Shown here: in pieces, positions 12,022 to 25,501 of the stretch
How positions within the stretch are numbered: the first letter of the stretch is position 1
Layout of the letters: every line of letters starts with the position of its first letter
Assembly: GCF_026151205.1 (NCBI RefSeq)
Contig: NC_087075.1
Span: 14,893,628 to 14,957,627, forward strand
Length of the DNA: 64,000 nucleotides
Source: Bolinopsis microptera
Taxonomy: Eukaryota > Ctenophora > Tentaculata > Lobata > Bolinopsidae
Direction: 5' to 3'
The notes under the pieces: model-generated
What the model saw: the letters and a program-made list of their open reading frames with translations, nothing else
Database searches by the model: none
What the model was told of the DNA's origin: nothing
Position numbers and translations under genes: made by a program

Positions 12022-12610
12022 ATGTAGTTCAGTCAGTAGTCTGTATTCGTCAGTAGTCTGTTAGTTCAGTTCAGTAGTCTGTACTTCAGTCAGTAGTCCT
12101 TACTTCAGTCAGAGTCTGTACTCAGTCAGTAGTCTGTACGTTTCAGTCAGTAGTCTGTACTCATCAGTAGTCTGTAGTTCAGTCAGTAGTCTGTACTTCA
12201 GTCAGTAGTCTGTAGTTTAGTCAGTAGCATGTAGTTCAGTCAGTAGTCTGAGTTCAGTCAGGAGTCTGTAGTTCAGTCAATCTGTAGTTATCAGTCAGTG
12301 AGTCTGTAGTTCATTCAGTAGTCTGTACTTCAGTCAAGTATCCTGTACTCTTCGGTTCAGTAGTCTGTACTTCAGTCAGTAGTCTGTAGTTTCAGTCAGT
12401 AGTCTGTATTCAGTCATAGTCTGTACTTCTTCAGTAGTCGTACTTCAGGTCCGTAGTCTGTAGTTCATCATAGTCGGTGTACTTCAGTCCGTAGTTCTGT
12501 ACTTCAGTCAGTAGTCTGTAGTTCAGTTTTCAGTCAGGAGTCTGCAGTTCCCAGTCAGTTAGTCTGTAGTTAGTCAGTAGTCTGTATTCATCATATAGTC
12601 TGTACGTCAG
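11150..12610 (+). repeat. 19-bp minisatellite, unit 2
   Basis: Same 19-bp unit and same internal variant order as in unit 1. It contains a run of more than 30 C at about 11,988-12,020, which is absent from the matching place in other units and looks like a sequencing artefact. Confidence 0.95.
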
Positions 12611-13426
12611 TCTAGTCAGTCTTTATATCACCTTGTATTAATACTGCCGTGTATGAACCCTCGAGACCTCATGCTATGGGGCAATAGAATGATAATGAAC
12701 TAAACTGAATAGGATTATATCGTATAACTGATAGTGAATACGAAAGTTTTTAGTTATTGATGTTGCCACTACCCCCCCCCCCCCGAGGCAGTACTCTGCA
12801 TTCACGCCTAAAATGTTTAATTACAATCAATTTAAAGATATACACACAACATAAATATAATAACACTATTAGGGAATAAAATAGTGCTTATCTCTTACAT
12901 GATTTAGAACAGTAATACAGAGTCTGAAAGAATGTCACAGATTATCTTATCAGGAAAATGGCAGTGAAATTGTTGGATGGCGTGTAGCATGACAAATACC
13001 TCGAAGATAGTCATATTTCGTTCTGCTATAAAAGTTTGTGTTTCGTTGCTGTACTTCCCGCAACTTTCTAATCACACCTTTTATCACACTTCCTAAACCT
13101 GGGCAACGTAGGCGACTGTGGAGGGTGGGTATTCTGATTATACGCAAATATGTCACGTGAACATTCTAAACAGTTGTAATTAATTTTAGCACGAATATTA
13201 AACAACCGAAATCAACTCCTGAGTATGGCCTCAGATAGACTCTTTGTAATTTTTGGCTCGTCGATATCAGGCTGGTGATTTTCATTCAGCATCGTGGTAT
13301 TTTTCTTCAAATTTACACATGAGTAGAACGCAATTTGTCCGCCCAAAATTTCCCTGATAACTGCCGTGGATTTCCTGAGTGTGGATATTGATTAAATACA
13401 GATTCTTTTAAAAATTGTATTTTCAG

Positions 13427-15927
13427 AAAGAAAAAGTAGAGCATATTCTCGGAAAAATCCATGAGCCAAAAAGTCTTAAAGATGATCTATTTCTGATCTG
13501 GGAAAACCATGGAAGATCTTACATACAAGGTAAACGAAAACACATTTATGTGTTAATTATATAATTGATTACAGTTAACCCGGCCTCCGGCCGGGATATC
13601 ACTGCCGCAGTTCAAAAGGGTAGATTAATTACCCGCTGAGTCAAAACCCGGATAGGCGAGCAATCTATTCGGAGTGCCCTCACGTATCCAATAGTAATGC
13701 TTAAAAGATAGTAATTCTTAATGAATAATCAATAGAATTTAACCCTTAACACATGCACCACCACCAGGCCTATCATATTTGTGAACAGGCATTACATTGT
13801 CGTATGAAAGTAAGAAACTCTCTCTACAGTCCAAACAGACCGTTTGAGCACTCCCTCCCCAATAAGTTTAATAGTATTATATGACCCATGTAATCTATAC
13901 GCCATTAATATATACCTACATATCAGAGAGGAGAGCTAGCCCCGTAACTCTTGCAGTCTCGTCAAGCCTTTATGTAACATATTTTGGGTACAAACCATCA
14001 ATAACCCACATTACCACCGGCCCGATTTTTATAAAATTTGCTTATTGCTTCGGTCAGAGTTTTGTCGCACCTATACCGAAAAACCAGTCCGTACTATTAC
14101 CGTTTTTTTTGTATAACCGTTTCGAAATTACACACAGACACACACACAGACACACACACAGACACACACACATTCTGGTGTTTGATTAAGTTGAAAAATA
14201 CAACTTGCTAGACCTGGACCTTTGTATCGTCTACATTTGGCACTAATCAAAATATCACTCTCTAACAACATTTTAATGTGGATATACTGTTTTTAGAAAC
14301 GGTCCCCTGTAATGCTGATGCTCGTGTTGTTTCTGAAGTTGTGAGGTTGAATGTGATGAACGCTGCCCAATTGGCTTGACTGGCTTTATCATAGGTAATG
14401 TGTATATGCATTTCTATGTTAAATTGTATGTGTGGCACCAAATAGCTGTGAAATAGATCTAGCTAAAGATAAAATTTTGATAACAAATTAAGTGCAATGT
14501 TAAATGCATACCTAATGAAAAAGGAAATGAAGAAACAGATGTAAAGTAATTTATATCAATATTGAATACTTGTGTTGAGCCATATCTAATTATTACATAA
14601 TATGTCGAGGTACTGATATCAGCGAGGATTAACAGTGTTACGATAACAAACGCTAAGGTGACGAGAAGCAGAAGGTGAAGAGGATAGTTTTCCTCTGTTT
14701 GTAAATTTGGAAGAAGAGAAATGTACATACAGAACGGTGGGGCGTGAGAGTTCACCACCTGTTCTATACTCAAGACTCATAGATTCGAACTAAATTAATC
14801 ATTAACAATTTCCTAAACAGCCTTCTTTTGAACATCAATTTAGTAATTAAGCCACCTATAACATAGTATCTCTACTCTTAAGCACCTGTAAGTTCCACTT
14901 CATTTCGAGGAACTGAGACCTTGTGACGTGTATCAGTGGGAAACAGTCTTATCCTCCTGCTCGTTGTTAGATGTATTACTGTTGACAAGACACGCAAACT
15001 CAACCTCACCACCAAACCGGAGATAGTGAACGTTTTCTGTCAAGCAAGCAGACGATATCAACCAGAATATGGTAGGTGATTTCATTCGTTTTAAAGGACT
15101 AGTACCACCTTTACTTCTTCATAAGAATATCTTTGTGTAGTATGAAAATGTGTTCAATGTTGCTTTATTAGCCGAACCCTTATTTCCGGTAGGTTTTTCA
15201 TCTTAAAAAATACTTAATGATTGGTGGGCCCACCCTATTTTAAAACCAAAAATCAGTTTTAGGATTATCCTGATAGTTGAAGTTGTAACATTAAATACAG
15301 TGCTACAAGGAGTCATCCGATGTTGAAGAGTACGGTACATGGTGAACGGGGAGTCAAGGAGTAACAGCCTTCCGCAACAAAGAGTGCAGTGCTCCCTGAA
15401 GAAGTGTGCTATTGTCCGGGTGGTGGCAATACGGTTACGATGCAACCTTATTTAGGTGAGTGTGTTATTAAATTGTGCAGCCCCGGGGATATTAAATTGT
15501 TTTTATTTCCTCTCTCCAGATTGAGATTGAGAATAATACAATAATAAGTTTGACTCATATCATAATCTCTGAAATTTCTGTGCAATTCTAAGAAGAATTA
15601 CGTGAGTTATGTAAAGGTCGCGTATGGCACTTTACTTCTGGGCCACTCTGTTATAAATTGGGTACTCTGGCGAGTGGTTAGTCAGGGTCATACATTATAA
15701 TTAAAAATTTTAATTTTAGCAGTGAGATAAATTATTAATCATCTTCTTATTAACTTGTCCTAATTTACACAGTCTAATTAACACAAGGACTGTAACGCGG
15801 TAAGGGATAAAGCACCATTTCGGAGAAAACAGTAACCACGTTTTCTCTTCTCTGACGCAGTTCCCTTGTTAATATCACCGTTTTTAAGAAAACGGCTGCT
15901 AACTGACTGAGATGTACCTTCCTTGGG
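13427..15927 (+). CDS. PDCD11: RRP5/PDCD11-like N-terminal exons, unit 3
   Basis: Exons at 13427-13529, 14297-14394, 14610-14682, 14910-15071, 15301-15455 and 15788-15927. Exon 1 keeps both splice sites (TTTTCAG and AAGGTAAAC). Exon 3 has lost a G in its donor (GAGGATAGT for GAGGTTAGT), and the first base of exon 5 is missing after ACAG. These lesions are not shared with neighbouring units. Exon 4 retains the GTTGACAAGACACGCAAACT core (VDKTRKL), part of the long strand after the first S1 fold. Confidence 0.85.
13571..14172 (+). mobile_element. Retroposon-like insertion in RRP5 intron 1, unit 3
   Basis: Same block as in unit 2. The ACACACAGAC tail is at 14128-14172, and the head hairpin is slightly damaged (CCCGGCCTCCGGCCGGG). 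Confidence 0.4.
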
Positions 15928-16750
15928 GTATCCCTGGAGGTACTCTTCCACTTAGGCTGTTATTTGCTGTGGGTGATGCAACGTCAATTAATGTAATATC
16001 ATAAAGAACCCCAACTGACATTGACATTAATTGACATTAATTGACATTAATTGACATTAATGACATAAATGACATAATTGACATTAATTGACATTATCGA
16101 ATAAATATTCAAGATATTCACGTCTATTTAAGTTAGATCGGTTCAAAAAAACAAATGTCCTTAAATAATTATGAGTAGATTCTTATCTGTTGATCCTTAG
16201 TTCAAAGACCACCAAAAAAATTTCAGCTCCAATCTCGTCCATCTTCGTCCCACCGGGCCACGCCCATATTTTTATTGTTTCTTATACCGGTAAAAAATCT
16301 AGAAATCGGCTTTTTTTAGTATGAAGGAGTATGTTAGCTGTTAAAAAATTCGTTATTCAAAATAAATTCAATGAAGGCATTTCGTTGAATGTGGGTTTTA
16401 AGTTCTGATGATGTGGAGGAACCACGGCCCTTGGATGGCCAAGAGCCCATTTAAAAAGAAAATTAAAATTTCCGGAACGTATTATTTTTAGTTTTATTGT
16501 TTAATGATCTGAATTTTTTCACATTTCACATTCCATATGTGATAGTAAGTGAATAAATTGAGATGATATAAACAGTTCTAAAGTGCTAAAATCTGGTAGA
16601 ACACATAAATCTCTGGTCGAAAAAATTCATGTCAATTAATGTCAGTATTCCAAACTTTTGGCAAACTGACATTAATTACTTAATTGACATTATTGACATA
16701 ATTGACATTAATTGACATTAATTGACGTTGCATCCCCGTTTTGGCTAGAG

Positions 16751-17659
16751 TAGGAAACCGACCGGTCTAAGGTTTTGCTGCCGGACAGAAAAGACCGATA
16801 GTTCGGTTTGTCGTCATTTTTCCGGGCGGAACCGGGGTAATAGAAGAAGTAATTAAGGCTGCCGGAAAATTGAGATTAATCCTTGTTGTGGGTTTTATCA
16901 ATTATAATATTAAAAGCCATGTGGACACAATGAGAAAGTGCTTACAGTCCGACTAACTGTGTTCACGGCCCTATTTTCAAATTTCAACCAAACTTCTGCG
17001 CTGTGAGCAGCAGTCACTTGTATGATTATGTTGGCGAGCTGCGCAGAGGTCACTGATTGATCTGCTGTATAGCGAAGCTAGAAACGAGTTGGAATAAAAA
17101 TCAAAACATTGCAAGAATTCACTGCGCCTTCCTAGCACGAAATGTACAAATTATGGCTCAGTAGTAAAGCCCAAGATCCAGCAGCCAGGCAGCTCTTATA
17201 AGTTCGGGGCGTCAATATAACCGAGGATAATGTCCAAAGTTTTTAATGGCATGATGGCCTTTGTTTTAATCCTTGAACATGTAAGGGAGTTAGCAACGGT
17301 TTTGTTTACCACAATATAGCAGGGACCCTCTGGGCTCTGCTTGAAATGCTCATGAAGTAAAGCATAAATGGTAGCTGTTTTGACTCTAACCCACTCAAAA
17401 ATCTCACATCAACGGTCTTGAAACATTCGCTGACAGATAACAGCGACCGGGAGGCGTGGAATTTACGGTCACTGAGAGCAATGGACTGGATCCCCTTATA
17501 AGATTTTGACAGAAATATTATACATTTAGGAACACTAAAAAGAAATGTCCTGTTGAATATCCGGCCAAATTTGAACCGACCGCACCGACCGGGACGGAGA
17601 ATTAAAGGCCGAATATCCGGCTGAACCGATTCAGCAGCCGGATATTCGGTCAGTTCCAA
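16751..17659. mobile_element. Non-autonomous hAT-like transposon, unit 3
   Basis: The left end TAGGAAACCGACCGG follows GCTAGAG. The right end GGTCAGTTCCA is followed by TGCTAGAG with one base lost. Length is about 909 bp. Confidence 0.75.
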
Positions 17660-18320
17660 TGCTAGAGGAGCTTTATTCTACTATGGCCATGGAATATTTC
17701 TTCTTCTGGCTATTAAATATATACTGTTTACTTAAAAACTTACTATGTGTTATTTTTATCGCGATGTTTTCTTTTATTCACAACTAACTAATCCCCGTTT
17801 GAAACCCTGAATATCCCTAACAGGGCTCCGTACACCTAATACATCTGAAGGACATGTACAACAGTAAGAGTGTACTGAGGGTGTACCCTGCTAAACGCGA
17901 AGTTAGCCGGCCAGAGTCCATCCTCTCTTTAACCCTGAAAACAAAGGTGAGTTGTACCCTGTCTTGATGATGCTATGTTCATTTTAGTAGATAAATTTAA
18001 GGATTTACTGTGTGATAAGTACCATTCTCTACTGTAGCTACTCACTAGAATAATTTTGAGTTAGAAAGTTGTAACATAATGTAACAGTGTAAATCATTGT
18101 AACATGTAACAGTGTAAATGTAACATTGGTAAATCATTTCAAATGTACAAGTGTTAATGTAACAGTGTTACAACTCACAGACAGTGCTGTTTGAGAACAT
18201 TGAACGCCATGTAACCATGGAGACACCCTGCTACCACTAAGAAAGGGTGATGTGGTGAGGATGTGGAGGTGTGGTCAGGTTACGAACCGTGGGGGGTATG
18301 TCTCGTTCATTGATGACGTT

Positions 18321-19745
18321 CAGTAGTCTGGACTTCAGCAGTAGTCTGTAGTTAGTCAGTAGCATGTAGTTTCAGTCCAGTAGTCCTGTAGTGTCAGTCC
18401 ATAGTCTGTAGTTCCATTCAGTAGTCGGTAGTTCAGTCGTAGTCTGTAGTTGCAGTCAGTAGTCCGGTACTTCAGTCAGTAGTCTGTACTTCAGTCAGTA
18501 GCTGTAGTTCGAGTCAGTATCTGTAGTTCAGTCAGTAGTCTTGTACTTCAGTCAGAGTCTGTACTTCAGTCAAGCGGTAGTTCAGTCAGTAGTCTGTATG
18601 CATAAGTCATTAGTCTGTACTTAGTCCTAGTCTGTACTTTCTGTCAGTAGTCTGGTACTTCAGTCAGTATCAGTATGTTCAGTCAGTAGTCGTAGTTAGT
18701 CAGTAGTCTGTACTTCCAGTCAGTAGTCTGTACTTCAGTCAGTAGCTGTAGTTCAGTCAGTAGTCCTGTAGTTCAGTCCAGTAGTCTGTACTTCAGTCAG
18801 TAGTCTGACTTCAGTCAGTAGTCTGTAGTTCAGTCAGTAGTCTGTAGTTTCAGTCAGTAGTCCTGTAGTTAGTCAGTAGTCTGTAGTTCAGTCAGTAGTC
18901 TGGTACTTCAGTCAGTATCTGTACTTCAGTCAGTAGTCCTGTACTTCAGCAGTAGTCTGTAACTTCAGTCAGTAGTCTGTAGTTCAGCTCAGGAGTCTGT
19001 ACTTCATCAGTAGTCTGTACTCCAGTCAGGAGTCTGTACTTCAGTCAGTAGTCAGGTAGTTCAGTCAGTAGTCCTGTACTATCAGTCAGTAGTGCGTATG
19101 GTTTAGTCAGTAGCAGTAGTTCAGTCAGTAGTGGTAGTTCAGTCAGTATCTGTAGTTCATCAGTAGTCCTGTAGTTTCAGGTCAGTGTCCTGTAGTTCAG
19201 TCAGTAGTCTGTACTTCAGTCCAGTAGTCTGTACTTCTGTCAGTAGTCCCTGTACTGCTCAGTCAGTATCTGTACTTCAGTCATTCTGGTACTTCAGTCA
19301 GTAGTCTTAGTTCAGGTCATAAAGTCTGACTTCAGGTCAGTAGTCTGTAGTTTAGTCGGGGGAGTAGCATGTAGTTCAAGTCAGTAGTCTGAAGTTCAGT
19401 CAGTAGTCGTAGTTCAGGAGTCCAGTAATCCTGTAGTTCAGGTCAGTGTCTGTAGTTCAGTCAGTGATCGTACTTCAGTCCAGTATCTGAGTACTTCAGT
19501 CAGAAGTCAGTAACTTCAGTCAGTAGTCTGTAGTTCAGTCAGTAGTCGTAGTTCATCCCGTCGTCAGTACTTCAGTCAGTAGTCTGTACTTCATCAGTAG
19601 TCCTTTAGTTCAGTCATAGTCTTAACTTTCAGTCAGTAGTCTGTACTTCAGTCAGTAGTCTGTAGTTTCAGTCAGATATCCTGAAGTCAGTCGTAGTCTG
19701 TAGTTTAGTCAGTATCTGTAGTTCAGTCAGTAGTTGTACTTCAGT
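18321..19745 (+). repeat. 19-bp minisatellite, unit 3
   Basis: Same array as in the other units, with many one-base indels and no length change beyond about 40 bp. Confidence 0.95.
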
Positions 19746-20555
19746 CTAGTCACAGTCTTTATATAACTTGTATTAATACTGCCGTGTATGAACCTCGAGA
19801 CCTCATGCTATGGTCAATATGAATGATCTGAACAAAAATGAATTTGATTAATATCGTATAAATGATAGTGAATACGAAAGTTTTTTAGTTTATTGATGGA
19901 TTGCACTACCCCGAGGCAGTACTCTCATGAACGCCTTAAAATGTTAATTACAATCAATTTAAAAAGATATAGCACACATACATAAATATTATAACACTAT
20001 TAGGGAATGAAAATAGTTCTTATCTCTTACATTAATTTAAACATTAATACAGAGGTCTGAAAGTATGTCACAGATATCTTTACAGGCAATGGCAGTGAAA
20101 TTGTTGATGGCGTGTAGCATTTTAAAATACCTCGAAGATAGTCCATATTTCTTTCTGGCGATAAAAGTTTTGTGTTTCGATGCTGTACTTCCCGCAACTT
20201 TAATCACACCTTTATCACACTTCCTAAACCTGGGCAACGTAGCGAACTGTGGAGTGTGGTATTCCGATTACCAAATATGCACGTGAACATCTAACAGTTT
20301 GTAATTAGTTAAGCACGATATTAAAACACCGACATCAACTCCTGAGTATGCCGTCAGATAGACTCTTGTGTAATTTGTGGCTCGTCGATATCTGCTGTTG
20401 ATTTTCATGCCAGCATCGGTGACGATTTTTCTGGTCAAATTTACACATGAGTAGAACCACTTTGTTCCGCGCCAAAAATTTTCCTGAAACTGGCCGTGGT
20501 TTCTGAGTGTGGATATTGATTAAATACAGAATTCTTTAAAAAATTGTATTTTCAT

Positions 20556-23085
20556 AAAAGAAAAAGTAAGCATATAGTCTCGGAAAAATCCATAGCCAAA
20601 AAGTCTAAAGATGATTCGATTTCTGATCTGGGAAAACCATGTGGGAAGATCTTACATACAAGGTAAACGATCTAGAACACATTATTGTTTATTATATAAT
20701 ATTACTAGTGTAACCACGGCCTACGGCCGGGATTTTTCACTGCCGCAGTTAAAAAGGTAGGAGTAATACCCTGAGGTCAAAACCCGGATTAGTCGAGCAA
20801 TTCTATTCGGAGTGCCCTCACGTAATCCAATAGTATGCTTAAAAGATAGTATTTCTTAATATAATAATCCAATAGAAATTAACCCTTAACACATCACAAC
20901 AAGCCATGCCTATCATATTTGTGAACCAGCATTACATTGTCGTATGAAAGTATGAACTCTCCTCTACAGTCCTAACAGCCCGTTTGAGCACTCCCATCCC
21001 CTAATAAGTTTATAGTATTTATATGACCATGTAATATATACGCCATGTAATAGATAACGGCTACATAATGCAGAGAGAGAGCTAGCCGCCGTTACTCTGT
21101 CCGTTCTTCTCAACCATTTTTTATGTAACATATTTTGTGGTACCAAAACCGAATCAATAAAACCACTTAACCACCGGCCGAGTTTATAAAAGTTTCTTAT
21201 GGCTTCGCAGAGTTTTTTCGCACGGAGTTACCGAAAAAACCAGTCCCGTAACATTACCGTAGTTTTTTGTATCACCGTCGGAATTACACCCAGACACACA
21301 CACAGACATCACTCACAGACACACACACATTCTGGTGTTATGAAGTTGAAAATTACACGTTGCTATGACCTGACCTATTGTATCGTCTCATTGGCACAAA
21401 TCCAAATATCACACTCTAACAACATATTAATGTGGATATTCTGGTTTTTTTAAGAAACCTGTCCCCTGGTATGCTGATGCTCGTGTGTTTCTGAAGTTGT
21501 GAGGTTTGATGTGTATGAACTGCCCAATGGATTTGACTGGCTTTATCAGAGTTAAATGTGAATATTATGCATTTTCTATTTTAAATTGTATGTGTGGGCA
21601 CCAAATAAGCTTGAAATTAGATCTAGCTAAGCTTAAAATATTTTGATAACAAATAAGTGCAATGTTTAAATGCATACCGTATGAAAAATGAAATGAAAAA
21701 CTAGATGAAGAAGTAATTTATATCAATATTTGAATTCTTGTGTTGAGCCATATCTAATTATTATCATAATAGGCTAGGGTACTGATATCGAGCGAGGAAT
21801 TTAACAGTGTTAGCGAGAACAAGGGAACGCTGAAGGTGACGAGGAAGCAGAACGTGAGAGGTTAGTTTTTCCCTGGTTGTAGATTTGAAGAAGGAAAATG
21901 TACTTACAGACGGTGGGCGTGAGAGTTTCACCACACTGTTCTATACTCAAACTCAGAGATTCGATACTAAATTAATCATAACAATTTCCTAACAGCCTTC
22001 TGTTGAACATCAATTTATAATGTAAGCCACCTATAACAAAGTATCTCTATTCTTTAAGCTCCTGTAAGTTCCCACTTAATTTACAGGAACTAGACCTCTG
22101 TGACGTTGTATCAGTGGGACAGGTTTCTTATCCTGCTCGGTTTGTTGATGAGTTTACTGTTGACAAGACAACGCAAACTCAACCTCACATCCAAACCGGA
22201 GATAGTGAACGTTTCTGTCTAAGCAACAGGATATCAACAAGAATATGGTAGGTGATTTCATTCGCTGTATAGGACTAGTGACCACCTTACCTTCTTCATA
22301 AAATATCTTTTTTAGTATGAAATGTTTCAATGTTGCTTTATTAGCCGAACCTTATTTCCGGAGGTTTTTTTCATCTTAAAAAATACTTTAAATGATTGTG
22401 CCACTATTTAAAACAAAAATACAGTTTTAGGATTATCTGATAGTTGAAGTGTAACATTAAAAACAGGTGCTACAAGGATCAATCCAGATGTTGAAGAGTA
22501 CGGGTACATGTGAACGTGGGAGTCAAGGGAGTAACAGCCTTCCTCAACAAGAGTGCAGTGCTCCTGAAAGTGGGATATTGTCCGGTGGTGGTCAATACGT
22601 TTAACATGGCAACCTTATTTAGGTGAGGTGTGTTATAAATTGGTGCAGCCGGGGAATAATTACATTGTTTTTATTTCTCCTCCAGAGTTTGAGAATGAAG
22701 ATACACTAATAAGGTTGACTCATATCGATAATCTCGTGAAATTTCGTGCAATTCTAAAAGAATTACGTGAGTTTATTAAAGGGTCGCGTATGGGCAGTTA
22801 CTTCTGGCAATCTGTATAATTGGTAGCTCTGAGCAGTGTAGTCAGGGTCATACCTTTATAATTAAAAATTTTTAATTTTAGCAGGGAGATAAATTATTAA
22901 TCTTCCTCTTATTACTGTCTAATAACGACAGTCTAATTAACACAGACTTACTCGGTATGGATGAAAGCACTTTCGGGAGAAACAGTAACCACGTTCTCAT
23001 TCTCTGAGACGCCAGTCACCATTGTTAATATCAACCGTTAAGAAACAGGCTGCTGAACGGAGCCTGAGATGTAGCATTCCTTGGG
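20556..23085 (+). CDS. PDCD11: RRP5/PDCD11-like N-terminal exons, unit 4
   Basis: Exons at 20556-20662, 21455-21551, 21778-21860, 22087-22247, 22467-22622 and 22946-23085. The exon 1 acceptor reads TTCATAAAAG where other units have TTCAGAAAG. The exon 5 frame is nearly clean from VLQGVIQ to the NTVN region. Exon 6 has several extra bases around its end. The exon 2 donor has changed to GTTAAATG. Confidence 0.8.
20715..21330 (+). mobile_element. Retroposon-like insertion in RRP5 intron 1, unit 4
   Basis: Head hairpin CACGGCCTACGGCCGGG; the ACACAGAC tail at 21284-21330 is interrupted by read errors. Confidence 0.35.
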
Positions 23086-23936
23086 TTATCCGGTAGTACT
23101 CTTTCCACTTAGGGGACTGTTTTGCTTGGGGGTGATGCAACGGCAATTAATGGTCAGTATTCCTAAAAACCCCCAAACTGACATTGACTAATTGACATTA
23201 ATTGACATTAATTGACATTAATTGACATTAATTTGGAAAAAAAAAAAACAATAATTGACATTAATTGACATGTATTCGATAAAATATCAAGATATTCACG
23301 TCCTATGTAAGTTAGAATCGGTCCAAAAAACAAAATGTCCTTAAATAATTATGAGTAATGTTCGTATCTGTTTGATCCTTAGGTTCAAAGACCACCAAAA
23401 AAATTTCAGCTTCCAAATCTTCCATCGTTCGTCCCACCGCCACGCCCCTATTATATTGTTTCTTATACCGGTAAATATCTAGAAATCGGCTTTTATTAGT
23501 ATGAAAGGAGTAAGTGTTACTGTTTAAAAATTCGTTATTCAAAAATAAATGTCATTAAGGCATTTCGTTTAATGTGGGTTTTAAAGTTCTGATGATGTTG
23601 AGAACCACGCCTTGGATGGCCAAGCCCATTTTAAGAAAATAAATTTCCGGAAACCGTATTATTTTAGTTTATTGTTTAAATATGATCTGAATTTTTTCAC
23701 ATTTCACATTTCCATATGTGATAGTAGTGAATAAATTGATAATATACCAACGTTCTAAAGTGCTAAAAATATGGTAGAACCACATAATCTCTGTCGAAAA
23801 ATATCAGTCAATTAAATGACAGTATTCCAAAATTTTGCAAAACTGACATTAATTTGACATTAATTGACATTAAATTGACATTAAGGCATTAATTGGACAT
23901 TATTGAATTTTGCCATTCCCCCCCGTTTTGCTAGAG

Positions 23937-24855
23937 TAGGAACCGACCGTCTAAGTTTTGCTGCCGGACCAGAAAAGACCGGATATTCCGGTTTTGTTCC
24001 GCATTTGTCCGGGCCGGAACCGGGTAAAAGAAGAAGATATTTAAGGGCTGCCGGAAAAATTGAGATTAATCCTTGATTGTGGGTTTTTCAATATAATATT
24101 AACAGCCATGTGGACACAATGAGAAAGTCTTACAGTCCGACTAACTGTGTTCACAGGCCCTATTTCAAATTTCAACCAAACTTCTCCTGATGACAGCTCA
24201 CTTGTTGATATTTTTCGAGCGGGAGGTGCAGAGTCACTGATTGCTCTGCTGTATGAGCAGAGCTAGAAAGCCGAGTTTGAATAAAAACAAACATTGCAAG
24301 GAATTTCACTGCGCTTGCCTAGCACAAATGTACCAAATTTGCTTCAGGTAGTAAAGCCCAAGATCCAGCAGCCAGTGCAGGCTCATTATAAGTTCGTGGC
24401 GTCAACATATAACCGAGGATAATGTCCAAAGTTTTAATGGCAATATGGGGCCTTTGTTTTAATCCTGACATGTAAGGGGAGTTACAACGGGTTGTTTACC
24501 ACAATAAAGCAGGGACCCTCCTGGCTCGGCTTGAAATGCTCATACGTAAAGCATAAATGGTAGCTGTTTTGACCTCTAACCCACACAAAAATCGCACATC
24601 AACGGTCTTGAACATTCGCTGGACAGTAACAGCGACCGTGAGGCGTGAATTTACCGTCACTGAGAGTCAGTTGACTGGATGCCCTTAGTAAAATTTTGAC
24701 AGAAATATTATACAATTTAGAATACTTAAAAAAGAAATGTCATGTCTGAATATCCGGCCAAAGTTTTGGAAACCGTACCGAAACCGAACCGGAACCGGAG
24801 ATTAAAGCCGAATATCCGCTGGAACCGATTCAGCCGGAGATCCGGTCAGTTCCTA
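23937..24855. mobile_element. Non-autonomous hAT-like transposon, unit 4
   Basis: The target duplication TGCTAGAG is intact on both sides (23929-23936 and 24856-24863). Length is 919 bp. It agrees with unit 2 on both boundaries. Confidence 0.8.
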
Positions 24856-25501
24856 TGCTAGAGGACTTTATTTCTTACTATGGTCCATGAGATATTTCTT
24901 CTTCTGGCTATTAATATATTTACTTGTTTTACTTAAAAACTTACTATGTGTTATTTTATCGCGATGTTTCTTTTATTCAAACTAAATAATCCCCGTATGA
25001 CCCTGAGATATCCCTAACAGGGCTCCGTACTCCTAATACATCTGAAGGACATGTACAACATTAAGAGTGTAACTGGAGGTGTATACCCTTCTAAACGCAG
25101 GTTAGCGCCGAGACCTCCCATTAAACCTGAAAACAAGTGAGTTGTGACTCCTGTCTTGAAGATGCTATAGGTTTCATTTTATAAGATAAATTAAGGATTT
25201 ACTGTGTTGATAAGGAACCAATTCTCTACTGTAGCTACTCACTAAGAATAGTTGGTTAGAAGTTGTAAACAAAGTAACAGCGTGTAAATCATTGTAAATG
25301 TAACAGTGTAAATGTAACAGTGAAATCATTGCAAATGTAACAGTGTTAATTTAACAGTTTTACAAACTCCAGACAGTGCTGATGAGTCATTGAACTCCAT
25401 TTAACCCTGGAGACACCCTGCTACCACAAAAGAAGGTGATGTGGTGAGGATGTGGAGTGTCAAGGGTTACTAAACGTGGGGTTGTAGTCTCACTTGATGC
25501 G

